Notes: a model not told the origin generated them from the letters alone. A stretch of DNA of 64,000 nt from Chalara sp. BL73 (GCA_918026815.1 CAKJVC010000010.1:746501-810500), one strand, 5' to 3'; shown: positions 11,011 through 23,432, numbered from the stretch's first letter. Made by a program: numbers and translations.

Positions 11011-13782
11011 ATGAGCCCTTTGACAACTTATAGAGCTTGTCTAAAATGGCACCAGCGTCTTCGATATCATTCATATGCTGAAGTCTCTTTATTTCTCACA
11101 AGAGCCTTCTCAAGCACCTCAACCTTTCCTTATCAAGATATAGAACATGCCAAAAGAACACGAAATATTGGAATCATAGCTCATATCGATGCAGTATGTT
11201 GCATGTGGGATTTCTACATTCTTGAGGTAACGATTAATAGGGAAAAACAACAACCACGGAGCGTATGCTCTACTATAGCGGTTTCACGCGTCGGATAGGA
11301 GGTACGTCAGGTGATCTTTTAACTCTATCTCTTGAATTTTAAGAGCCTTATCTCTTTTTCAAAGGGGACCTTTCAGGGACTTCGAAACATTTAATTTGCA
11401 AATGGATAAGATGTATGATTTATTGTCTACCTCTGACATTGTCTAGATGTTGATGATGGATCGACTGTAACGGACTTCTTGCCTGCGGAACGAGCCCGAG
11501 GAATCACTATCCAATCCGCAGCCGTAACTTTCGAATGGCCACCCAAGACCGCAGGTGGGACAGTGAGGGCCAAAGGACCAAGGTCTCACCAGACCCACAC
11601 CATCAATCTTATTGATACTCCAGGCCATGCAGATTTCACGTTCGAAGTCATTCGCTCTTTGCGAATTCTTGACGGAGCGATATGTATCCTTGATGGTGTT
11701 GCCGGAGTCGAAGCCCAAACTGAGAAAGTTTGGGCCCAGGCTAATAATTGGAGTATCCCGCGTATTGTTTTTGTGAACAAGCTAGATAGAGATGGAGCTG
11801 AGTTCGAGAGAACTGTTAAGGAGATCGGTACAAGACTCAGAGGTTGGCCAGCAGTATGTCAAATCCCCTGGTGGGAAGGCGGGAAGGGACGGTTCACTGG
11901 AGTGGGGGATGCAATCAACTTATGCGCCTTGAAGTGGGAAGAAGGAGGCGACGGGAAGGATATCGCAATATTCGATCTCGAAAGACTCCAGAGCGAAGAT
12001 CCAACACTTCGCACAGAGATTATCAAAGCACGTGCTGCGCTTATCGAGTGTCTCTGTGAATATGATGAGGAGCTTTTGGAGATATGGCTGGAGTGCAACG
12101 ATGACAGCATTGCTATCCCTCCGCAAGCCGTCAGGGATAGTTTGCGACGATGTATCATTGACGGTTCTGGCAAGTTGATTCCCGTATTCGCTGGAGCAAG
12201 TTTTCGAAATATTGGTGTACAACCACTTTTGGATGCTGTGGACGACTTACTCCCTGATCCCACAGAACGACCCGATCCCGAAGTCAGCCTAGGTGCTACT
12301 AAAGGAGGTTTGGGAGATCTTCTGTCAGGAGTGCTTGCCATCACACCAGTGGCAGGCAAACCGCTTGCCAAGAAATCTGCCACTCCCAAATCTCTCGTCG
12401 CCCAGATTGAAGGTTGTGCCCTGGCATTCAAGGTTGTGAACGACCTGAAGCGGGGAGTATTAGTATATGTGCGCGTATATTCGGGGAGCATCAACCGCAA
12501 CGCCAATCTATGGAATACGAGTTTGCAGGTTTCGGAAAGAGCTCAGCGACTTCTCCAGATGCAAGCCGCTGACGCCGTGGAAATATCACATATTGCTGCA
12601 GGGCAGATTGGAGTGATTGCAGGTTTGAAATTTGCTCGCACAGGTGATACACTCATGTCTTGTACGGGTGCGAATCCAAAAACGGGTCCTCCGGCCCCTC
12701 TCAACACACTTCAGCTTCGACCCATAGAGGTTCCACCTCCAGTATTCTTTGCTGCGGTAGAGCCCCACAGTTTGAGCGAAGAGAAGAACGTAGCAGACAT
12801 TCTCGCACTTCTTCTGAGAGAAGATCCTAGTCTGCATATGGTTATCGATGAAGAGTCTGGCCAAATGCAGCTCAGCGGTATGGGTGAACTCCATCTTGAA
12901 ATCGCAAGAGACCGTCTCGTCAATGACTTTAAAGCCAAAGCGACAATGGGAAATATTGAGATCAGCTATCGCGAGTGTGTTTTAGCTTCCACAAATTCTC
13001 ACCGACTTGTCTTCGAGCGAGAAGTTGCAGGTAGAAATGGAAAGGCTGCATGCGAAGTAGCTGTGGCGCCTCTGGAGCCTGCCATCAGTCAATCAGATGA
13101 AGTAGCATTCGTTGATGGGAATGCTATCACAGTCAATATACTTGCTGTCCTTGATGCTGAGGGAAAATTGATTTTGCCACCTGAGTTATCAGTCCAGATG
13201 ATTCGTGCAGCACTGATCAATGGAGCGGCAGCCGCTCTTGCTCGTGGACCTCGCCGCGCATTTCCTATTCATGATGCTCATGTTACTTTGACATTCGATC
13301 CATTGCGAGACTTCTTTGGTGCAGATACAACCTCCGCAGCACTCTCAGCGGCAGCAAGACTCACAGTGCAGGCCGCACTGAAAGAAGCTTTTGATCACGA
13401 TCAGGTGGGCCTCATGGAGCCTGTGATGAATGTGGTAATTAGCTGTGACGAGTCCTCTCTTGGTGCCATCGTTCATGATATATCTTCTGCACGTGGAGGT
13501 CATATATTATCTCTTGATAACCAAGACAACATCTCAGAGGATGACATTTTCCAAAGTATTGACACGAAGAAAATTTACGCTCCCCCAGATCCGTTCGCAT
13601 CAAATGATAGGACAAAGTCGTCGGCCCCGGGACAATCGAGACAGGTTACTGCAAGAGTTCCGTTGAAAGAAATGGTAGGGTATCTGAAGCACCTTAGGTC
13701 TTTAACGGGTGGAAGAGGGACGTTCATCATGAGTGTTGATAAGTTTGAGAGGCTGTCCGGACCGAGGGAGAAAGTTGTATGA
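11011..13782 (+). CDS. mef2: Mitochondrial elongation factor G2 (ribosome-releasing GTPase Mef2)
   Basis: This is a translational GTPase of the mitochondrial EF-G2 family, which with the recycling factor RRF splits mitochondrial ribosomes after termination. Three exons, 11011-11193, 11241-11301 and 11447-13782, encode 859 aa; the introns are 47 and 145 nt. The second exon is only 61 nt and carries the end of the P-loop. The first about 45 residues are rich in Arg/Ser/Leu without acidic residues, as in a mitochondrial targeting peptide. GTPase motifs are AHIDAGKTTTT (residues 57-67), DTPGH (138-142) and NKLD (192-195), with ARGITI as switch I. Domains II-V follow, including the domain-III segment [14 protein letters not shown]. 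Mef1, the elongating paralogue, is the alternative; the divergent C-terminal half and extended length favour Mef2. Confidence 0.87.
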
Positions 13783-14164
13783 ATATACCTTTGTAAGTAA
13801 GCTGTAAAAATACCATTCTGACTATCATTTGGACTTATCGCATGCATTTGTGCCTCAATGAGCTGTGTCTAAAAGCTGTTTAAACAAACGTCAATGTTCA
13901 CAGCGACCCATGGGGACTCATCGAGATAGGCTTGTGACAATATCAACAACACATTTTGCGAAATTCATCTCAACACACTCAAAAACTTCAAATAAACAGC
14001 TCCTACTATCGCAGGATTTTTCTCGTACCATTTAATCCTTTCCCCTCTAGTTTGTTTAATCACCAAACCGGCCCCTTTTCCTTTGAAGCGAGAAACTCCC
14101 CTTCAAACTTTATCACCGAAAATCCTCACCTTACGGCCGAATGTCCTCCTAGGCCCTGGCAACA
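13783..14164. other. Intergenic region between mef2 and the leucine-zipper gene
   Basis: 382 bp between two plus-strand genes. It should contain the Mef2 3' UTR and the promoter/5' UTR of the next gene. The last 150 bases are pyrimidine-rich (ctttcccctcta style), common just before fungal start codons. Confidence 0.5.
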
Positions 14165-15094
14165 ATGATACCCCAGGAACCGGTGCCAGAGCAGGGCATA
14201 ATTGGCCATGAGGTTGAGGAAGTCGAGCAATTGGATGCGACTCAGACAGCGAAGAAACCCTTCAAGATCATAACCTTTCTCAGAAAGCACGGTGCTGGAA
14301 AACTTACCAAAGAAGATCTTGCCGAGTACAATGAATTTGACAAGAACTATAACTGGGCAACGGGAATCCGCAAGGTTGAGTCAAGCTACAGCATTGGAGA
14401 TGGTATCGCAGCGATTGAAGGCATTGCCGCGTCTTCGATGCCAGGTACTCGACAGATCATTAAGGCTGAGGCGACGTCTGAGAGGAACGGCCCGTCTTTC
14501 GCTTCAAGAACGCTCCAGGCCAGCGATATATCGAGCCAGGATGGGTCGTATGGTGATTTTACTGGTAATAGACTCATTGATACGATAGAAGACTTTAAAA
14601 AGTTGTAAGTATAATCTCTATGGAATTGTTATGCTCCACATCTCAAGCTATCATGCTGACATCCCTAGTGGGCAACTACTCTCGTATGACGACCCTTTCG
14701 ATACCCATGAATACATCAATGGGACTGCCACTTCAAGAAATGAGGAGAATACAGGGATCAAAAGCGATGAAGATGACATGATGCAAAATCCAGTAAATGA
14801 TGGACTAGCTAACGGGGATCAATCACAAGTACCGGGTAGGTGCAAATCTGTTCCTCGGGTGTTGACAGTTCTTCTATGAAAAACGTTTCTTAGGCAGAGA
14901 CTAATATCAGCATTCTAGAGCTCAAGCTGTCGGCCGCTGTTCGTCGGAAGAGAAGAGTACAGGCTAAAATTTTGGAGCTGGAGGAACACAGCAACTCGTT
15001 GAAACTGGAGAATAAATTGCTGCGGGCTCAACTCCGTGAGATAGGGGTGATCTTGAGCAAAACCCCTGGCTTAATGGCCCCGGAGGATGAATGA
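14165..15094 (+). CDS. Small leucine-zipper (bZIP-like) protein, 260 aa
   Basis: Three exons, 14165-14604, 14669-14835 and 14919-15094, encode 260 aa; the introns are 64 and 83 nt and both restore frame. The last exon encodes a basic stretch (AAVRRKRRVQAKI) followed by a heptad run of L/I (LELEEHSNSLKLENKLLRAQ), with hydrophobic residues seven apart over four turns. This is the architecture of a bZIP dimer, but the basic half lacks the invariant Asn-x7-Arg/Lys DNA-contact pattern and is shorter than usual. The N-terminal half is unrecognised (KPFKIITFLRKHGAGKLT, then an acidic middle ending SYDDPFDTHEY). It may be a degenerate bZIP regulator or simply a coiled-coil protein. Splicing is essential: without it the zipper is not in frame. 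Its end is convergent with the HET gene, 118 bp away. Confidence 0.65.
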
Positions 15095-15212
15095 GTCCAC
15101 AACTATATTCATGAGACCGTTTCGCATCATGCCTGCTTATACCTCACGCCACTAGAATGTGGAAGGAGAATAGAGACGAGAATGCCACAGAAAATGCACA
15201 TACAAAGTTGCC

Positions 15213-17222
15213 CTATTTCAACACAAAATCCTCCAAATTCAATCTGTGGCAATGACTTCTCTCTCCAAATAGCTCCCCATACATGATTCCATGTACATAA
15301 GCCTCACCAATGAACCTCCATCTGCCCTCCACGCTATGTCTCCTCAACACATAAGGAAACTTCGCTCCCTTAAAAACGGCTATCACATCACCCGCCTCCG
15401 ATCTAGCAGGACCCAAGCCCACAAGACCGTTAGCCAGAAGAATCGGTCTACGGTAGGTCTGATAACTCAACATATTATACGTGCCAGCTACGTCGAGAGT
15501 CTGTGCGCCGCCCGAAGCACCACCAGTTCTACCGCTGCTGATTTCTTCTCTCACGCCATCGTGGCCCGCTTTAACGCTATCAAAGTAGCGGCCTTCAGAA
15601 GGAGACTCAGCCGCGTGGCGCACGAAGCCGATGCCGTATTGCTCCATATCTGCGACTGGGACGCGGATGGATGCCGTCTTACGGTCTTCTGGGTTGGGAT
15701 AAGGATCTGATATCTGTGATGAGGAGACGAGCCTGTCGTCAGAGAGCTTACAAAGCTCGAGGATGTTGTCTAGATAAATGGGAAGGTCTGGATTTTGGAA
15801 ATTTATCGGCGCTGAGGTAGGACACCACGGGTTGGGTGCGACACGCTCGATCGTGTCGAGGAGATATCCAGAGAGTCTAATCTCGTCCTTACCCAGCGGA
15901 TCAGCCTGTGGTGGAGATTCATGTGGTGCAGAACCCGAGGCCTTGAAAGACGTATCCCAAGGTAATTGCCCACATGGCCTCAGGAGATCTTTCCTCCAAT
16001 CTGGCACCCAGCTCGGAAACTCATGCTGCTCTTCACGATGCTGTGAAAAGCTCAGCACATCCACATTTCCATTCTCTATCATTCTGCGCGCTGCAGTCGT
16101 GTAAACATCCACGCATCTTGAATCCTTGCTATAGTCAGGAATAATCTGCAGCATCTCAAAATCACTTGCCATGCCAAGTAAAGCAAAGACTCGATCCCTG
16201 TCATCCGTAGCATGTGATGCGCTGCCAACGTACGCCTTTGCTAGAAGCTTGATTAACGACATGAAGGCGTTGCCGCTACCTCCAGAATGATACCGCAATC
16301 GCATTCCAGAGATGCGAGTGGGCTGCCCATCCATGCCGTTACTGACAATTCCCATAAACAGGTTGTAGAGTTCAGTGACATCCTGTGTTGCAATTAGGCT
16401 CACGATGTGCGTGTGGAGCTTTTGTGCAAGATAAACGGTCATCAGACTGAGGTAGAGGAGCATGGCATGAAAATGGTCGTATGGAATTGTCTGGTGACCA
16501 CACAGGATTGAGACGGATTTTGAGACGATGTATTCTTGCAATATCCAGACGCGTCGCCAATACGGCCGCTCTGAAATAGCTTTACAGCCTTTTAAGAACT
16601 CCAGCGTCCTGGGAAGATCGAGATACGCCGCGTCAAAATAATCAGCCAGAGAGTCGTTGATGCTTTTGTCGAGCCTGCTATACTCCTCGCTCTCGCTGGG
16701 CGGTAATCTTGCAAATTGAATCATCGTGTCGCGAATGCCATTCTCAGTGATTGACTTCCCTGTCGTTTCAAGCTGCTTAATAGTCTCGTCGCTGGTATCA
16801 TCTGCTGGTCCAAGCCAAAGAATCGTCTTCGCGGCATCAGAGTAGATATCCCTCATCTGACCCACCTGATCTCCCTTCTCTGCATCGTCACTCTGATTGA
16901 TACATAGCGCATCTATCCAGAGGAATGTATCAATAGAATCATCACGAATGTGTGTTAGAGCATCATGAAGATTCTTGGTCACTTGTACTTCGTGGCCATC
17001 GACCACTATGGGAGCGGTTTGTCTGGCGTCTCCCCAGGTATAAGAAAGTGTTTCGTAGTATGGTTTCTCTCCTCGGCATGCGTGTTTAAGCTCGCAGAAG
17101 ATCGGAACCTTATCAGCACTCAAAGGGCTGGAGCCAACTGTGCGAATAGATGAGTTGAGTGAGTGCAAACGTAGAATTCGGAATTCAAGATTCCCGGGAT
17201 TTAGCGGACGGTGGATCCCCAT
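15213..17222 (-). CDS. HET-domain (heterokaryon incompatibility) protein
   Basis: A single-exon 669 aa protein with an N-terminal HET domain (Pfam HET family), a fungal domain found in proteins that trigger cell death when unlike individuals fuse. Diagnostic motifs are ETLSYTWGD (residues 57-65) and LWIDALCINQ (101-110), followed by QMRDIYSDAAKTILWLG. The remaining about 450 residues are the family's usual variable part, with the pieces WILQEY and FALLGMASD (typical of long HET proteins) and a conserved-looking C-terminal domain (GLVGLGPARSEAGDVIAVFKG). No NACHT, WD40 or ankyrin repeats are present in this chain. Many HET genes are not incompatibility loci, so its role is uncertain. No frameshift or stop is seen. 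Confidence 0.88.
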   Translation of the reverse strand: MGIHRPLNPGNLEFRILRLHSLNSSIRTVGSSPLSADKVPIFCELKHACRGEKPYYETLSYTWGDARQTAPIVVDGHEVQVTKNLHDALTHIRDDSIDTFLWIDALCINQSDDAEKGDQVGQMRDIYSDAAKTILWLGPADDTSDETIKQLETTGKSITENGIRDTMIQFARLPPSESEEYSRLDKSINDSLADYFDAAYLDLPRTLEFLKGCKAISERPYWRRVWILQEYIVSKSVSILCGHQTIPYDHFHAMLLYLSLMTVYLAQKLHTHIVSLIATQDVTELYNLFMGIVSNGMDGQPTRISGMRLRYHSGGSGNAFMSLIKLLAKAYVGSASHATDDRDRVFALLGMASDFEMLQIIPDYSKDSRCVDVYTTAARRMIENGNVDVLSFSQHREEQHEFPSWVPDWRKDLLRPCGQLPWDTSFKASGSAPHESPPQADPLGKDEIRLSGYLLDTIERVAPNPWCPTSAPINFQNPDLPIYLDNILELCKLSDDRLVSSSQISDPYPNPEDRKTASIRVPVADMEQYGIGFVRHAAESPSEGRYFDSVKAGHDGVREEISSGRTGGASGGAQTLDVAGTYNMLSYQTYRRPILLANGLVGLGPARSEAGDVIAVFKGAKFPYVLRRHSVEGRWRFIGEAYVHGIMYGELFGERSHCHRLNLEDFVLK

Positions 17223-18524
17223 CTCATTCTAAACTCCAGATTTTCTCTCCAGCTTAGAACCTGGAACTTCAATATTGATCGTGAGCTTTGCTCAACTCGT
17301 TGTGATGGACGACGGTGACTTGCGAAGTAATTGTTCGTTATCATGCATTCGCCAAGCAAAGAGGCTTTTCCGCTTTCAGCTTTTTAACGAATGAGGAAGC
17401 TTGGTCAAGCTACAATCGAATCAGCAAAAATAGAGTCCCTTGGCCATCGATGCTCAAACTTGGAATTGAAAGGTCACCAATCCAGTGTCCAGAGATGAGT
17501 GATGCCCCTATTGGAGCTCGCTTACATTTACAGTAGCCAATCAGAGGTTTCAAGCACCAGCCTTTCAACACCTAGACTATCTCTTTATTTTAAACAAAAA
17601 CATTCAGTTCTTGGACATGCCAACAACTGGGATTGTTCCACTCCTTGAAGGCAAGTTTGATATCTTACCTTCTCTGTATATTCTGACCAATGTTTAAAAC
17701 CTGAACTCCTAAGGAGGCAACAAGGAAAAGGTGCAGCATCATCATCAACACACAATCTACTCCTTGACCTCAATAGGGCAGAGCTTCGGGTCACGCAGAT
17801 GCCAGCAGGGGAGTACAAACCCCTTCTATAAACGGTGCTTCAAACCTATACACTGCCAGCAACTTTCGCCAGCTTTCCATACAATAAACTATAGAACCTA
17901 AATTAAGGGAATAGCAATATTTACAAGTCCTGATTTGATTTTCGCTGGTTCCGCCCTTCCTGTAAATAAGTGTATCAATTTCTTTAAAACAGGAAACAGA
18001 ATGTTGATCTTCCTTCAAACTCAGCCTCGACCGCTTTAAAATACTTGCAAAACTGGCGCTATTTGTTAGTTGTATATTCCATCCCCATTCTATTCTCTAT
18101 ACGTGTCCTTTCTGGCCACACCAGTGCCTACCAGCTAGGGAAGAGAAGGATCTATGGGATCAGGTGCATTGAAAAATACCACAAGGGACAATGAAGAGGT
18201 TGACATTGGGAAGAGACATGAGGCGCAACATAATTATAGGAAACAGCTAAAGTACTATACGATAAGTCACGCGTTTATTTCCATCCCTGGTATCGTTGGG
18301 CCATGCAGTTTTCAGCAGGTCTTTAGCAGCAGTTATCTCTGATTCTACGACCGCTAACTCCTTGATAATCGGTATTCCAGCCGCTTTAGCAATGGGCTAA
18401 GGTCATATAATGTCACTCCGCCCACCGGACCCCCGTAGCACGCTGAATAGTCGCCGTAGGCCAAAATTTACTTCGTCATCAACGCCAGCATCTGTCAAGC
18501 ACCGGCGCAATTAGAGCCAAATTT

Positions 18525-18594
18525 GCTCTCTTCTCACCGCGAAAAAATTGCTGGGAGGGTCGTGCGGTATAATCCGCCAACAATTTTTAAGAGC
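18525..18594. repeat. Imperfect foldback (inverted repeat)
   Basis: Arms AAAAATTGCTGG (18543-18554) and CCAACAATTTTT (18577-18588) are complementary at 11 of 12 positions. An inner GCGG/CCGC pair and an outer GCTCT/AGAGC pair (18525-18529 with 18590-18594) extend the structure. It could be a small hairpin or the remains of a foldback element. No target-site duplication was identified. Confidence 0.35.
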
Positions 18595-20282
18595 AGCATT
18601 CTCATAGGGATGATAAGAATCAGATTGAAATGCTTCTTGCTGCTGGGAGTCACCGCTGTACGCTGACTGCTTTTCCGATTTGAGTCAGATTCTTGGCTGT
18701 AGAGAATCAGTGCTGTAAGCCGACTAGATCCGAGCATGAGAAAATTGAATTGAGCTGAGCTCTAGAATCTAGCGGTAAGCTAAATCTTCCTTTTATGCCT
18801 TCTCTAAATGCTAGTTATTATGCCATCCTTACTATTATCATATTACTATCGACTTAGAGTTATTCCTCTCCTTATATAGCCGCAATAACATCGACTCAAA
18901 GACATCTTTTCCGCCTCGTTGGGCTTTCCCTGGCCTGCGTACAGACTGCCCAGATGTGACACGCCCATCTATGTCATCACCCATAACCAAGCTATTCGGT
19001 ATTATATATTGTGCCAGGATGCTGGTTAGAGGTCAGAAGAGCGGCCAGGTAGGAGCATGAGAGCGGAAAGGAAGAGAGAGCCGGGAGCAGGAAAAAAACG
19101 AGGACAATAGAATCCAGATATAGCCAATTTCCGAGCCGACTAGGGTGTAAAATCAAGAACGATATATACGGCATCAGTAGCGTATCTTCAATTTGAGGCC
19201 CTCGAAAAAAGAGTATACCTTCCATTCTCGTGTGGCCACCTACCAAGCCAAATACCTCGCTGGCAACGGACCGATAAGGACCCAGTGCAGGCTTTGGAAG
19301 GCGGATTGTTGCCGAACTTTAATGGCCATGTATACGAGTTGGTAACTTTGGCTAGCGGATTGAAGGACGAGCAGGCCGCAAGGGCGCTGGCTGTAAAGGC
19401 CCAAGGCGAAGAAGTGAACTCAAGGGCATCTTGTTCAATTGCGATGAATTTAACGAGCGCGATGTGTTTCCTGTAGAATCGTAGGGTGTGGCGGCGGTTG
19501 GCGGGTTGTGTTGTTGCCTGCCAAGCAGGGAATATTACTGCTAGTTCGGCGGGAGGCTGAAAGGGTGCTTCTTTTCCCCGCACTACTACTATACTGTACA
19601 GCACTTTGCGCCATCAGTTCGGGAAACAAACGGAATACTTGTCGGCCCTTCTGCTTTCCTCGAGCACCGCCTTAGCAGGCCTTACAGGGCGTGGCAGCGC
19701 GCGCCGTTGCAATGCTCGCGGGTGCTGCTTCCACCTCCAAAGCTCCCGCCGCTCCAGCCCACCAACGTATCAAGTTCCGGGGGTGGAAGAGGCTGGCAGG
19801 GCCTCCCGGGCTATCGTGCTATGGGGTTATTGTAGGTTCTCCAGTAGTGTCAACTGGCTGCTCCAAGCACCTCAACTCATGTAGTATGATTCTCGGTCCG
19901 ATTGCGATGAGGGTGTTTGCCGCTTGGTGGAGGTGTTCATCGGCCACGGCAGCCCTGTCCCTGTTCCTGTTCCTAAGTAGTTCCCCCCCCTGGACCATCC
20001 CCTGGTTATCCCTCCCCCATCTACCCCAGACCCCATTGTTGGCAGTCTAGCTGGGTGACATCACATTATGGAAGAAATGCAATGCCATCTGATCAGTAGT
20101 GCTGCAGGAGATCAATCAATGCGACTGAGCTGTGACGAGCAACCCGGACGCATCGAAGCATGCTTGTCGAGTGCTGCACCGCTATCTGCTCACACTGCAT
20201 AAGATCAGAGAACGGCCGAAGCGTCGTCGATCTAATAATGTTTAATGCGCGATGTGAAGTTCAGTTCTGCTCAGGGTCAGGG

Positions 20283-20290
20283 CTATAAAT
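20283..20290 (+). promoter_or_regulatory. TATA box of the beta-glucosidase gene
   Basis: CTATAAAT lies 64-71 nt before the ATG at 20354, a normal position for a fungal TATA box. It suggests a focused, inducible promoter, as is common for secreted hydrolases. Confidence 0.55.
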
Positions 20291-20353
20291 CCGAGATCGC
20301 CCACCGCAATGTCTTTTTTTTTCGTTACGCAACCGAACCTTACAGTCTTCAAC

Positions 20354-23300
20354 ATGTTGTGGGCTTCCTCCTCAGTTACAGTCGTTGCGGCGTTAGCTAG
20401 TCTTGCTAACGGCCAAAACACTGACTTCCAAAAGTCTCCACCAAGCTATCCGGCTCCGTGGGCGCGAGGTGGAAATGGCTGGGACGATGCCTATAACAAG
20501 GCGAAGCAATTCGTGAGTGGGCTGACGCTCCTTGAGAAGGTCAACCTTACCACGGGTGTTGGGTGGCTAGGTGAATCCTGTGTGGGTAACACTGGATCCA
20601 TCCCACGTCTCAACTTTGCTGGACTCTGCCTGCAGGACTCACCATTAGGTGTACGGATGGGTAAGCATACGGAGCTTCAATTGATGACCCTGGACTGACG
20701 ACTCGCTCAGCGGACAAGGTCTCAGCATTCCCCGCTGGTCAGAACGCGGCGGCAACATGGAGTACTCGAATGATCAAAACCAGAGGTCAGGCAATGGGTG
20801 CCGAAATGAGAGATAAGGGTGTCGATGTTCAACGTAAGATGATTTGGTCCCTTCTGGCGTCTCCTACGAGCTGGGCTGGATGTTAGACTCTAGGCAATTC
20901 CCTGAACCTCTCCCGCCTATCCTTTGGCCCCCAGAAATGGATGAAACACAAATGCTAACTTTACTCTTTTAGTTGGCCCTGTGGTAGGGAGCCAGACTCT
21001 GTAGATCTTCAAATATGCTAACTCGGGACTATTCAGGCCGGCCCTCTAGGGCGTCTCGCTCTTGGTGGCCGTAACTGGGAAGGTACGCTAAACATTCTGG
21101 ATCATCTACACATCTAGGCTGACAAAATTTCAAGGCTTCAGTGTTGACCCAGTTTTAACCGGAGTCGCCATGACCGAAACTATCAAAGGTATTCAAGACT
21201 CTGGTGTTGTGGCTTGTGCAAAACACTATATCATGAACGAGCAGGAGCATTATAGAGACCTTGCGCACGCAAATGTGGATGATAAAACTATGCACGAGCT
21301 TTATCTCTGGTATGCATAATCTCAAGGAGTCATTGAGAGTTGTGGGGCTAACATAAGCCTGAAGGCCATTCGCAGACTCTGTCCGTGCCGGTGTTGGCTC
21401 TATCATGGCGTACGCATCCTGCACTGAATACCTCAGGTCTGCTTTCTGAAATTTACTAAACATATATGCAGATCTTACAACTTAGTCAATGACAGCTACG
21501 CCGCTCAAAACTCTTATATCCTCAACTACTTGCTTAAGAACGAACTTGACTTCCAAGGTTTCGGTAAGAGTACACTGGGGAGTACGCTACATCTACCTAC
21601 TGAACCCTCCTAGTTATGAGTGATTGGTGGGCACAGCACACTGGTGCCGCCTCAGCTCTTGCTGGTCTTGATATGACCATGGCTGGAGACCAGGGCTTAG
21701 CCTCAGATAACACATACTGGGGCTCCAACCTTACAGCTGCAGTTCTCAATGGCACAGTTCCTCAATGGCGGTTGGACGACATGGCTGTCAGAATCATGTC
21801 AGCTTTCTACAAAGGTACGGCTGAGGCCTATATTACTGGATTATCAGTCTAATTTTGAAAATCGCAGTCGGAAGAGACAAGGTGAGAGTACCAACGAACT
21901 TCAACTCCTGGTCGTCTGAGACTTTCGGCTACCAACACCCCATGGCCAATGAAGGCTACCAGCAAATCAACTTCCACGTCGATGTCCAAGCTGACCACAA
22001 GAACATCATTCGTGAAATCGGCGCCAAGTCTACCGTTCTTTTGAAGCACAACAACAATGTCCTTCCACTTAACAACCCAAAGAGCATCGCAGTCATCGGG
22101 GAAGATGCCCACGACAACCCAGCTGGGCCTAACGCATTCGGAGATAGAGGCGGCGACGTCGGTACACTTGCGATGGGATGGGGATCTGGAACTACTAACT
22201 TCCCGTACTTGATTTCTCCCAACACCGCTCTCAAGGCGCAAGCTGCTAAGGACAAGTCTAAGTACGTCAACGTTAGCAACAATTACGATTTCGACGCCAT
22301 CACTAAGGCTATTCGCGACACCGAAGTCGCTATCGTTTTCGGCAATGCCGATTCTGGAGAAGCGTATATTAATGTAGACGGCAACCAAGGTGACAGAAAC
22401 AACATGACCCTCTGGCAAAATGCCGATGCAGTCATCAAGCATGTCGCTTCCCACCATTCCAACGTCGTGGTTGTGCTCCACACCGTCGGTGCCGTCGAAG
22501 TCGAATACATGAAGCTACATCCGAACATTACCGCCCTTCTCTGGGCGGGCCTTCCAGGCCAAGAATCAGGAAACGCCATCACTGACGTTTTGTACGGCAA
22601 GGTCAACCCACAAGCCAAGACCGTGTTCACTTGGGCTAAGAAGCGTGAGGATTATGGTGTTGATATCATTTACGATTCCCCTCTTCCCAACCCACAACAA
22701 AACTTCAACGAAGGTGTTTTCATCGATTATCGCCATTTTGACCGTGCTGGAATCGAACCATCGTATGAATTCGGATATGGTCTTTCATATACGACATACC
22801 AATACTCCAACCTCCAAATCCAAAAGAACAACCCTGGGCCATACGAGCCAACCACCGGAAAGACGAACCCAGCACCAACATTCGGAAAAATCGATATGGA
22901 TCCCGCCCATGCTGAGTTCCCTGAGGGCTTCCACGCTGTTCCATTCTACATTTATCCTTACCTTGAGGCTGATGTTCCTTACAATAACAGCGAGGCATGG
23001 ATCCCAAAAGGAGCGAAGGATTCGTCTCCGCAGCCGAAGGTCCCAGCCGGTGGATCCGGTGGTGGCAATAGGCAGCTTTGGGATGCCCTGTATACAGTTT
23101 CTTGCACTGTCAAGAACACAGGCAAGGTTAAGGGGACTGAGATTCCTCAGATTGTAAGCCTTCCTTCTCCGTCCTCTTCCACCCTCAGAACACTAATGAT
23201 TTCATAGTATGTCAACCTTGGCGGCCCGGACGACCCCAAAGTTGTCCTCCGGGGTTTCACCGAATTAATCCTCGGACCCAGTGAGTCCCGGACCTTCACT

Positions 23301-23432
23301 TACCAGCTCACAAGAAGAGATCTTTCAAACTGGGATACGAAGAGCCAGAACTGGGTTGTCTCGAGTTATCCCAAGACTGTGTATTGTGGTGCTAGCTCGA
23401 GGAATTTGCCCTTGAAGGGGGCTTTGTATTGA
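20354..23432 (+). CDS. Secreted GH3 beta-glucosidase
   Basis: Glycoside hydrolase family 3 beta-glucosidase, which releases glucose from cellobiose and other beta-glucosides outside the cell. Ten exons: 20354-20660, 20711-20833, 20973-20983, 21037-21082, 21135-21309, 21365-21409, 21472-21563, 21614-21814, 21868-23153 and 23208-23432. All splice in frame to give 836 aa. Exon 3 is only 11 nt. The start at 20354 gives a signal peptide (MLWASSSVTVVAALASLANG); an in-frame ATG at 20309 would add 15 residues before it. Landmarks in order are ARGGNGWDDAY, LCLQDSPLGVR, the substrate-binding AKHY, and the nucleophile Asp in FVMSDWW (D270). The second alpha/beta domain and a C-terminal fibronectin-III-like domain (YVNLGGPDDPKVVLRGF) follow. 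The usual MCSYN motif reads MASYN in this splice model. Confidence 0.92.

Larger units (their letters stand above)
17223..20353. other. Gene-poor 3.1 kb region between the HET and beta-glucosidase genes
   Basis: No supported gene. Composition is uneven: about 17,880-18,120 and 18,760-18,890 are AT-rich, while about 19,600-20,050 is GC-rich with open frames on both strands that look like shadows (the longest are at 19188-19604 minus and 19606-20050 plus). A foldback lies at 18525-18594. The last 300 bases are the beta-glucosidase promoter. A decayed mobile element is possible but not demonstrable by eye. Confidence 0.5.

Noticed and set aside
19188..20050. Open frames on both strands (138 and 119 aa) in the GC-rich tract before the GH3 gene
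   Set aside because: They have no family features, lie in GC-rich DNA where chance frames are long, and partly contradict each other.
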